Part shown: positions 34,737 to 46,520 of the stretch, piece by piece | How the letters are laid out: every line of letters begins with the position of its first letter | How positions within the stretch are numbered: position 1 is the first letter of the stretch | From: Tricholomella constricta | Taxonomy: Eukaryota > Basidiomycota > Agaricomycetes > Agaricales > Lyophyllaceae | Reading direction: 5' to 3' | DNA length: 64,000 bases | Assembly: GCA_013368375.1 (NCBI GenBank) | Contig: JAACJP010000047.1 | Location: 62,001-126,000 of the forward strand | Notes under the pieces: generated by a model | The model's input: the letters and a program-made list of their open reading frames with translations, nothing else | What the model was told of the DNA's origin: nothing | The model's database searches: none | Position numbers and translations under genes: made by a program

Positions 34737-35351
34737 TGATATGATAACGATTGACTCGATACTTCACCCGTCAGCGCAGGCCGACACAACAAGGCCGATG
34801 ACTTGATTAGACATCTCATAAAGCGCCAAGTGTCTAGAGCCAGCGTCAATAAATAACCCAAGTTTTGGCGTCCAACTCAAAGGGTGCGACCATTTGCTGA
34901 GCTTCACAATGTTTTCCACCCGCCGAAACTAGTCGTTACATCACTTCTGCTTTGGCCCCATGTGTATAAACGATTTACGACACTCGTTACGGTGACGATG
35001 TAAAAAATAAATAGATTGGAAAACCGCCTGGTCACTCAACCTCTCGCATGGGCCCACTCAGCCTGATCTTTCGGTCGACAGTAGTAGGTACTGTAATGTG
35101 CACCTCCTTCTCACACTTCGGCGCTGATAGGCCCAATTGTGACAACCACCACATACACGCAATACAATCCCCGCAGAGCATTTATCACGGTGTTTCGGGG
35201 ACGAGGTTTATTCTAAATCATCCTTTACACAATGACCTTTCCTCAGAACAAAGCACGGAACATATGAGCATCACAGACTCAGAAATCAGCGCGCCAGTCT
35301 TAACCTGGATACGGGACCCATCGCGTCAGGGCTGGTATCTACTGACTCTGT

Positions 35352-35500
35352 GACAACTGATCCTCTCGTTGCTGTAAAGATGATAAATGACATCCTCTGT
35401 CGGGCGTACGAAACGGTGGCTCATCCAAAAGATACCGAGGTGGACACAGAGGTCATCCCGTCCTTTTGTTCCCTCCTTATTCACTTCAAAGATCGAAAGG
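35352..35500 (+). repeat. Right arm of diverged inverted repeat
   Basis: Inverted partner of 34000-34155. The two arms enclose about 1.2 kb containing the truncated F-box fragment. It lies about 110 bp from the 3' end of the mannosidase gene. Confidence 0.6.
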
Positions 35501-35610
35501 TTGCGAAACGGGCGTATCCTTGCACTGAAATTCTAGATATCGATTGTGTAAGCCTGTCAACATATCCATGGAACAACTTGACGACTTACAGTATTGACAC
35601 ACGCTCGAGG

Positions 35611-37774
<2,164 letters not shown>

Positions 37775-38485
37775 TGTGGAATGGTCCTCCCATCCGTCGT
37801 CTTCAAGGACGGTCGGGATTGAGGGGACCCTGGATCGTCAGCGACAGTCATCATGTGGCTTGGTGCCAAGCCGGCGAGGCTGGGCATAATTTTGCCGATG
37901 ATTGAGGAGGGCGTTCCGATTCGTGCAAATATCGGCCATTTATCCGTCCATCGGGGCTTGCGGCACCGTGACTTTGCTGACTGGCTTACACTTAATCTAT
38001 GAATTGATAAGTAAGTCGCTAAGGCTGTGGAAGAGCTCGTGTCATTTCGGATATACTAGTGTGCTACTTCGCAGCAACATGACCCGTCGGCGTCCCCCGC
38101 AGAAGTTCTGAAGCCGCCAGCTTGACCTGAGAGAAGTGAATCACTGGCAAGCTCCAACTGCGATTGTGAATTACATTTGAAATCCAGGGAAGAAAGTTGG
38201 AAGAAAGAAATGATACTTCGAGATAGGTCTCCAAAAGCGTCGCGGTCGCAGATCTTTGGAGTGCCGTAAACGCACGAGGAGAGCAGTAATGGGCGAGAAT
38301 AATGGGGCACGGTCATACTAGAAGGATAATCACCTGATGAAGGCACTTGGGGATGGAGTAAATTGTCAACTCAAGGTCCACAGAACAACCCTGTGTCAAA
38401 GCAACTTGACGGGAATCGACCATGTCTGTTACTAAAGTAGCGGGAATTCGCGACGGCTGTGAAGAAGAGGACAGAACCTCCCCTA

Positions 38486-40474
38486 ATGCCGGATGCCAAC
38501 GAACCCTTACGAGTCGGAAATGAGAAACAAGAGCAACTTAAATGGTTGAGTAAGTCTGTCGATGTCGATCTGCCATCTGCCTTCAAAAGCCTGATCAGTT
38601 TGTTACAGTGGAAGGTGCGCGCACATAGCGCACCCTTGGTATATCTACTGACAGAACAACACAGGTCCAATTGTCCCCGTAGCCGTTTCTCGGATGGTTG
38701 AAGAAAGGTTAGAAAGACGAGCTTTGAGGAAAATGCAAGAAGTGCGTGCTTTTTCCGACGCCGTGCAGCTTCACTCATAATGCTTGGCTTAGAGCGCCTT
38801 AGGTGTTCCAAAAGTATTGCCCAGCTCTATAGATACTCTTCAACGGCCCAACCATCGACCATCGACTGCTCAAAGGGCTTACTTGGCCGCGGTTTTGGCC
38901 CAGAAGGAGGCGAGCATCGCGGATCTAGATGAAGACGTCCTTGATCTTCAATTGAAGATGAACAGCCTGATGAAGCAAATGAGAACTCTCGGCGATTTGC
39001 GATCACGCGAGCAGGACGAGGCGGACTCCTTCGGATCCTTGCTTGCCCCCGTTCGCCTTCTTTCACCTGAACTCCTCACGCGAGTATTCAAGTACGCCTT
39101 ACCAGCCCGGCCGCATCCTCGGCGGGTGTCGTCCCCACTCGGACTGTCTCACGTGTGCAGTGCATGGAGGAATACAATCATGGCCTCCTCTGCCTTTTGG
39201 AATAAACTCTCCATACAGATGGATGTTGACTCGGGCAACCGAGATATCATCGCATCCTGGTATAGTCGCGCAAGTAGCACAGCTCCGCTTTTCCTCTCAC
39301 TGAGCTTTGCGACTGAAGTCGATCTGCCCAGACGCATGTATTTGAGCATGGTGAACTTCTCACACCGCCTCACCGAGCTCCGAATTTCCGGTGACTATTT
39401 CTATTTCTCGGAGTTTCTGTGTTTGCCGGGCAATACTTTACCGGTGCTAGAAACACTCTTCCTTGCCTGCGCTGTTCTCAATAAAGACGATTCAGGACCT
39501 GAGAGGGTCTTTGAACCCTTCCAATACTCTGAAATCTTACCCTCTCAAATCACAGTCTTGAAGACTCCTCCCGACTGCGCTTTGTCACACTCGGACTCCC
39601 ATCCACTGGCATCGCGTTCGGGGAGAATTTTTTTGCGCTTTCATGGAGCTCAGTTACCCATCTCGACATACAAGGGACAATAAGTCTGGGCGCACTATCC
39701 AGATTGATCGATCGGTGCCCACAACTTCAGGCCGCATCTTTTCCAGTCGACTTCACACCTTATCCTGATGACGGCATTGATATCTTGAACCCCTCCGTCG
39801 CGGTCACGTTTGTCAACCTGGTGTCATTAAGGCTGAAAATTTGCCGCGTCGCCAGCGACGTCAGATTCCATAAAGCTCTACGTATGATGCCCCTTCCCAA
39901 GCTTACAAGCCTCGAGCTGGTGAATCATGTGTGTCTTATATTCCCGGGCATCCTCGATAGCTTGGCCTCCATCCGCTGCCTTCGACTATCATAGAAGGCA
40001 TGGGATATAGGAAGGCTCGTTCAACTTGTTTCAGCATGCCCCTTACTTAAGGATCTTAGGATGAACATCCGTGGCATGGATCCAATAATCCAATTACAGT
40101 GCCTCACTTCACCGTTATTCGCTCACCTGGCTTCATTCACATTCACATTCTTGTTACGCTCTCAACGCTATGACATAAATAAGGACGTAGAAGCTGTGGG
40201 TGCCACTTTCAAAAAACTTGCTCAGGCCTGGGCCAAAGATCCTCGTCGCTGTCGCCCCCTTGAAAAGCTTGCGCTGTATGTTTGGAATGAGATATACCAC
40301 AAAAAAGGAGAGGAAGAAGAAGTTGCCACTCGCCGAGTGTTGGAGCGTGTTCGAGGTGAAATATCTGATGTGGTCGCGCAAGCCCAATCGACTCGGCCTG
40401 TGGTCAACGTAGATATAATTGCCCTTTTGAGCGAGGTCAATTCACGGGTTGGAACATTTTGGCGTCCCTTATGA
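38486..40474 (+). pseudogene. F-box/LRR-type gene, broken by frameshift and stop
   Basis: Paralogue of 43237-45257 in opposite orientation. It keeps the same exon pattern: a short first exon with GNEKQEQLKWL, a small second exon after the ACAG acceptor near 38664, and a long exon from about 38825. The F-box region reads LLAPVRLLSPELLTRVFKYA then LGLSHVCSAWRNTI. Near 39555 one base is missing relative to the paralogue (VL in place of VFDD), and SRLRFVTLGL continues in the next frame. A TAG stop interrupts RLS-KAWDIG at about 39991. The C-terminal AKDPRRCRPLE and STRPVVNVDI regions remain readable. Two lesions make loss of function likely unless the assembly is wrong. Confidence 0.85.
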
Positions 40475-41672
40475 TACATGGCAGCTCTGAACCTCTTAAA
40501 ATCTTACTTTATGTTAGCGATTGGCTCAATGCACTTCACCTGTCAACACAGGACAGACACAGCAAGTCAGACGGCTTGATTGGACCTCATTTTAAAGCGT
40601 TCATTTAGTCGCCTTTCCAAGAAAGCTTATGCCTCCGTTTGTGGGCTTTCACCAGCGAGATCCCGACCTTCGAACCGCCAGCTCTTTTCGTGCACAATGA
40701 CCTGTGCGCTTTCCCGTGACTGGAGGCGCCCTGGTAAATCCAGATGTGCTAGGGCCCGTGCGCAGACGTTTGGTATGATGAAAATGTCCTGCCTATGCTC
40801 CAATCCGCACGCACCGTGCAAAGACATACCTATTCCGGAAGCGGCTCATAGCCGCGTTTTTTCTTACCACATGTTGCGGTATGTCGTTCTCGACCTTGAG
40901 TTTGAGGGACAGGACCACTCCTGTGACTGGCTCTAGGACCCTCAGAGTTTTTGTAGACCTGGGACACGGCGGCCCGGGATGAGGATTGGTATGAGCACCA
41001 CGGAGGCAAATTGCTAAGACTGAAAGCATGGGGTTACGACTGTAATAGGTAAATGTTGTGCGGCCCGATGAAGATATGAGAGAGAGGTAGGGGAGGTAAA
41101 GATATTCTCATCTGCCTTCCTCCATCTTCGCGATTTAGGAACCCGGTTGCTTGATAATCAAGTCTGTTTGTCAGCGTGTACCGAAATATTCGCGACGACG
41201 GTGGTAGTATCTGTAAGAAAGGAAGGCCTATAGCGAGGAACCTGTTTGACGCACAGAAAGGAAGATAACGTTGCAGCCTCGACGATTTTAGAATCCGAAC
41301 GAAGCTCGTCATCCGACCCATTCGAGTACGTCGTGGTGTATCATGGAAATGGTTCAAGCTGCCGCAGGTGACGTAGAAGCGCACGCGCAAACAGGGTAAG
41401 ATTCAGCAAGCCGGAAATTGAATGCCACTAAACATCAGCATGTAGCATAATGGAGTACTATGTCGCTACCAGGCTCAAAAGCCCAGAGTTTGTAGAGGGA
41501 GGCCAATGCTCTCGTCATCCGTCCAAAATAAGCATTGGATATCATTCATCGGTCCTCGCGAGCACTCCCAGCAAATCGATCGTATAACGTATCTCTTTCG
41601 ACCAAACAATGGGGTTCAACCGTATGTCGGAGAGCGAGAATCCCTCCAATCGGGCTTCTCGCATGCTGACAA
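40475..41672. other. Intergenic; 3' flank shared with the 34-kb F-box fragment
   Basis: The first ~110 bp match 34737-34830 and form the conserved downstream flank of the F-box duplicates. Beyond that, no gene is supported; several short frames on both strands lack domains. The 3' end of VPS29 starts at 41673. Confidence 0.5.
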
Positions 41673-42482
41673 TCACCAGACCGACCCGCCCTGCGGACTA
41701 CCCGGCGTCGGGGAAGGGATGTTCTGCGGTAGAACAGTGCTGCGGGGTGCGCCAGGTACAGTCTCTGGCTCCTTTCTCCACTCGATCTTCTCCACACGGA
41801 CCTCGCCTTCAATAAGCTGGTAGACATAAGTCACGACGACGGGGCCCTGGATGTCCATGAGGGCGAACGATGGAATTGGATCCCTGTGCTTTGCAGTGAG
41901 TTGGTGTTTACCAGCAACATGGCTTTTCCTACCCGTTGTAGGCACCTGTCCACGCGCCGGTGGCAGAACCAGGGTTAACGAAGAACTTATTGTCGAATTC
42001 GAGGGCTTGGAATCTGGAGCAGAAAATGTCCAGTCAATCACGTCAAGGTATGACCGCAAAAGAAAGACGCACGTATGAGTGTGCCCAGAGATCAATACGT
42101 CCACGTCCATCTGTCGTGCTATTGAGCTGAGCGAGTCCAGGTCTCCCGTGGGTATACATTGGTGACCGTGTATGACACCGATCTTTATTGGCAAATGTAC
42201 CACGGTCATCGACAGGGGCGACGCGGGGCTCTAGCAGAACAAATAAGCTCGAAGCATAGATTTGGCCTTGTTGAATGGACTTACCTCATCGTAGTCTCCT
42301 TTCACAACATGTACGTCCGGGGAGATGGTCCTCAAATACTCATACGTTTCCTTGTCACACACGTTGCCCGTACACAGGATTTGCTGGATTTTCCCAGGAA
42401 CCAAGAGTTTCTTGAACTTGGCTGGGAGGTCATGCGTCCTATGGGGAATATGGAGGTCGCCAATGACGAGAACAAGGACCAT
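41673..42482 (-). CDS. VPS29: Vacuolar protein sorting protein Vps29 (retromer)
   Basis: Four exons (42482-42285, 42230-42073, 42013-41933, 41883-41673) join in phase to 215 residues. The metallophosphoesterase-like fold is clear: [105 protein letters not shown]. Vps29 is part of the cargo-selective retromer trimer with Vps26 and Vps35, acting at endosomes. It is about 30 residues longer than the human protein because of a Pro/Ser/Gly-rich C-terminal tail. The surrounding DNA on both sides is F-box and mannosidase duplication debris, but this gene is intact. Confidence 0.95.
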
Positions 42483-42654
42483 GATAGTATTCCAGAAGAA
42501 AGTGATCGCAGTTGCCTGGCTGCCGAGGCCGATTGTTGGGGCAGGCTTGGCGACAGGCCGAAATGCAAACACGACCAGCTTTCCAAGTCGAGTTCTTCAA
42601 TCTCCTTCAGTCAGTCTCCTCCGTGCACGGGAAAATCCAGCAACTGATTCACTG

Positions 42655-43090
42655 GTACGTCCGGATCCTCATAGTTCTCCACTCCACAAAACCACTCATC
42701 GTAGTTGCCGCAGAACAATTCTTCGTCGGTGCTTCCGCCGACAGCGGGTATGAGTACCTATATTTGCCCAATGGTGATACCAAAGCCCTGACATGGCGTC
42801 CGTCTGTTCTGATTACTTCCCACTCCTGCCCGTACTAGCATTCACTTCCACTCCCATGAGCCTCAATAACCGTCTTCCGATGTTACGAACCGCTTCTAAA
42901 TCGGCTCACGGACCACAGGACTACGCTCGAACACTTACTTATTGTTTTAGCTGCTTCTTCTACAGTGTCCTCGCGTTCGGCGAAACCGCCATCCTCTCCG
43001 AGAATACGAGAGAACGGCATCAGTTGAGCCGCCCCCGGCCTCAACCACATTTCTCATACGGATCAGAAGTTGAGATAAGGTATATATATG
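42655..43090 (+). pseudogene. Degraded GH47 mannosidase copy
   Basis: Bases about 42710-42800 encode EQFFVGASADSGYEYLYLPN then GDTKAL. They match the 35.6-37.8 kb mannosidase (EHFSVGASADSGYEYL...NGDTKAL) at the DNA level, with a 12-base deletion. After about 150 diverged bases, 42960-43060 still match the exon encoding ACFLPGVLALGA...EKTRERH (relic: SCFFYSVLAFGE...ENTRERH). Flanking exons and the catalytic barrel ends are missing and the frames shift. It is in the opposite orientation to the intact gene, 5.5 kb away. Confidence 0.82.
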
Positions 43091-43236
43091 CGACGTTTAT
43101 TCAACTCGTCGGGCTTGTTGTGTCGGTCCTGCGCTGGCGGCTGAAGCTGAAGCGCTGAAGTATCAAGCCAATCGATATCATATCACTAGAAACTTACATA
43201 AGGTTTGTATCGTTGAGATGACATTGAAAAAGGGTA

Positions 43237-45257
43237 TCAGAAAGGACGCCAGAACGTATCAGTAAGCGATTTAGAGGGGCAAAGGTAATCTACATTGACC
43301 ACAGGCCGAGACGATTGGGCCTGCTTGACCGCATCGCATATTTTACCTCGCATACGCTCCCGCACTCGGTGTACGTCCTCATCCAGCGGGTAAAACCAAT
43401 GCCAGATGTAGAGCGAAAGGTTTTCGAGGGGGCGACAGCGACGAGGATCCTTGGCCCAGGTACAAACAAGTTTGCTGAACACGGCGCCCACTGTTTCTAT
43501 ACTTTCGTGTCTTTCCAATGCGCATGTGAATGTGAATGAAGCCAGATGAGCGGATGGTGGTGGTGGTAGCGCTTGCTGATCGTATCGTTGCGGGTGCAGC
43601 GCGAGGCACCGTAATTGAGATATTGCATCTAAATCATAAACGTGCAGTCTGAGATCCTCAAGCATGGGGCACGCTGAAACGAGTTGACCGAGAATTTCCA
43701 TGTCGGATGAAATTTTCGATAATCGAAGGCAGCGGATCGAGGCCAAGCTGTTGAGGATGCCCGGATAGATGATATTTAATGGAAAAGAAGTTAATCCAGA
43801 CTGATCTTCGACCAGCTCAAGAGTTTCGAGATTGGGCATGGGCATCAAAGGTAGGGCATTCTGCCTGTTTGTATGGTGCACTTCCAACTTGAACAAGACC
43901 AAGTCGAGAAGGCGGACCGAGCCGGACGGCCGGAAGCCATCTTCCTCTTCGGTGCTAACTATAAAGGATGCAACCTGGAGTTGCGGACACCGATACATCA
44001 ATCTGGCAAATGCGTCCCGAGATATCGCCCTTCGTATGTCGAGATGGGTAACCAAGCTCCATGAGAGCGCCAGCAAAGATTGCTTCCTGAATGCGATGGC
44101 TGAGAGGCCGAGTGTAACGAAGCGTAGTCGAGGGGAATCATCGAAGACGGTTATCGCAAAAGGATATATAAGGGGGTCTCTGCAGCCCGCGTACGGCTTA
44201 TATCCTGACTCCTTGTCGTCGTCAACGTCGGTGATAATAAAGCCATCAAGAAAAAGTGTTTCTAGCATCGGTAAAATTTTGCCCGGCAATTGCAGAAACT
44301 CCGAGAGAAAGCCATAGTCACCGGAAATTTGAAGGTCGGTAAGGCGGTGTGAGAAGTTCACCATGCTTGAATACATGCTTTTGGGCAGATAGTGAAAGTT
44401 AGTTTCATGGCTCAGTGAGAGGGATAGCGGAGCTGTGCTATTGGCACGATTGAACCAGGATGTGATGATATTAGGGTCGCCTCTAGCGTGAACGCCCACC
44501 TGTATGGAAAGTTTGTTCCAGAAGGTTGAGGAGCCCAGGATTGCATTTCTCCAAGCACTGCATACGTGAGATAATCCGAGTGGGGATGACACCTGCCGAG
44601 GAGGTGGCTTGGCTGGTACGGCGTGCTGGAATATCTGCGCGAGAACTTCAGGTGAAAGAAGGCGAATGGGGGCAAGCAGGAATCTGAAGGAGTTCGCCTC
44701 GTCCCGCTCGCGTGATCGAATAGTCCTCATTTCATTCATCAGATTGTCCATTTCCTTCATCAGGTTGTTTACTTCCTTCATCAGATTGTCCTTCCTCGAC
44801 TGACAATCAAGAATGTCTTCATCTAGACCGGCGATGCTCGCCTCCTTCTGGGCCAAAGCCGTAGCCAAGTAAGCCAATTTGATCAGGTGACGGTTGATGG
44901 TTGGAGCGCTGAAGAGTTTCTATAGAAGCACTTGGCAGTATCCTTGAAGCTCCTGAGATACTCTACGCCGTATATTATGAGCAGGGCTGCACGGCAACAG
45001 AAAAATACGCACTTCTTGCACAGCTCGTGTCTCCAACCTTGCTTCAACCAATTGAGCAATAGCCTCGTGGACGATTGGGCCTGGATTGGGTTGTCAGTAG
45101 GTATATCGATGGTGCACAAACTGGGGCTTTCAGATAGCAGATCAGCGTCGATCGACTTACTCAACCATTGAAGTTGCTCCTGTTGCTTATGTCCAACTCG
45201 TGAGGTTTCATCAGCATCCGGCGTAAGGGGAGATCCTGTCGTGTCCGAGCCTGACAT
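43237..45257 (-). CDS. F-box/LRR-like protein (agaricomycete expanded family)
   Basis: Three exons (45257-45161, 45080-45013, 44919-43237), phases closing, 615 residues. A charged N-terminus is followed by a predicted coiled coil with a threefold NLMKEV/NLMKEM/NLMNEM heptad. Next comes the F-box: LLAPIRLLSPEVLAQIFQHA with LGLSHVCSAWRNAILGSSTF. The rest is a degenerate LRR-like array (RLTDLQISGDYGFLSEF, LVTHLDIRRAIS, MPNLETLELVEDQ, ILNSLASIRCLRLSKI) ending SSRPVVNVDY. Such proteins are presumed SCF ubiquitin-ligase adaptors; the substrate is unknown. Compared with the broken 38-kb paralogue it lacks any frameshift. A transposon terminus lies 84 bp upstream of its start codon, which may have replaced its promoter. 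Confidence 0.85.
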
Positions 45258-45341
45258 TGTAGACCACTACATACAGAGCTCCGTCGAAACTTGAACTTGA
45301 AAGGGGCGGCCACGTGTATCACGGGACCTGCGTCGCGTCGT

Positions 45342-45430
45342 CTACGGTTGCCTGGGAGTCCAAGGTCTATTTTCAAATCCCGCTCAAATAATTCAGTCGA
45401 CCTCAAAATGTCTAAAGCTTCTGCAGTTCA
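45342..45430 (+). repeat. Left terminal inverted repeat
   Basis: Outer 44 bp identical to the right end, then an imperfect match (AATAATT, ACCTCAAA, AAGCTTCT words conserved) to about 45430. The outermost bases are CTACGG. It is 84 bp from the start codon of the F-box gene. Confidence 0.9.
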
Positions 45431-45448
45431 CCATCGTGTTTAATATAT

Positions 45449-46205
45449 GGATATCTGGTCTTTGAAATGCTGGTAGATGATGGGTGGATACTTACAGATG
45501 GCACCGATACTTCTGCTCATGATTTTCGAGTATTTTGGGAGTCAACATGACATTGACAAGGTGTTGGAAAAATGTGCAAAATCTACCATGTAAAATCCTC
45601 CTCCTTCTGATGCTAGAGGGACTATTCATATTTATCTTGACTCTTTAGAGAGTGCCGCCCTATGTATAGAGACCTCGTCGCGAAGGTTTTCTTGCCAGCA
45701 AAGCAGGAGGCAGGTTCGCTTGTTTCCGGTTTTCAGACTCCGCTCACGTGCCGATTCACACACAGTGGGACTATATTAATTGTAACAGCGGTTGTTTTCA
45801 CACGGTACTCGTGGGATTGAGTAGATAGCTCTAATTTCTATCACAAAATAAAACAAGCGACAGATAAGAATGAGATGATATATGTATCGACGGCTTGAAC
45901 CGGCACATGAGCGGAGTATGAAAACCGGAAACGGCCTGCTTCGCTGGCAACAAAACCTCGCATCGAGGTCGCTGGAGGGCGGCACTCTCTAGGAAGGTGA
46001 GGTATATGTGGTTAGCCCCTCTAACATCAAGAGAGAAGGAGGAGGGTAATTTACGTGTTGCCTCTTGCACCTTTTTTTCACATCTTGTTAGGATCATATT
46101 GACTCCCAAAATACCCTAAAATCATGAGAAGAAATACAAAAGCGATCTGTAGGCACCTAACCATCATTTGCCAGCATTTCAAAGACCAGATATGTACATA
46201 TATTA
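45449..46205. repeat. Internal inverted duplication (~320-bp arms)
   Basis: Bases 45449-45768 recur inverted at about 45885-46205. Shared words include ATATCTGGTCTTTGAAATGC, TATTTTGGGAGTCAA, GAGAGTGCCGCCCT, TTTCCGGTTTTCA and CTCCGCTCA. Short gaps separate the matches. The spacer is about 120 bp. The transcript could fold into a long hairpin. It lies between the left TIR and the 3' end of the transposase-like gene and may be a nested palindromic element or a subterminal structure. Confidence 0.8.
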
Positions 46206-46520
46206 CACGGTACACCACCAACTCGGTTGGAGACCAAATAAATCTTGGTTGCCGGACCACTTCTTGGTATTCGATCCTGGTATGATGTGGATGCCAATTC
46301 GAGCTGAGAAGATTATTAGACCCTTGATATCGCGTTGGTAAGGATCCGATACCAATGCAAGCTCGAAATAATGACCATCCTTCATCGTCGATTCTAAGGC
46401 CCGAGTGACCTCCTTCACATTGGACTGTAATCACTCCGTAATCACGCCGCTCATTGGGTGTAGAAACTTGGTAGTTACAATGAAATACATCATTTTTCAG
46501 ACATCCGCCCACCTTCGTCC

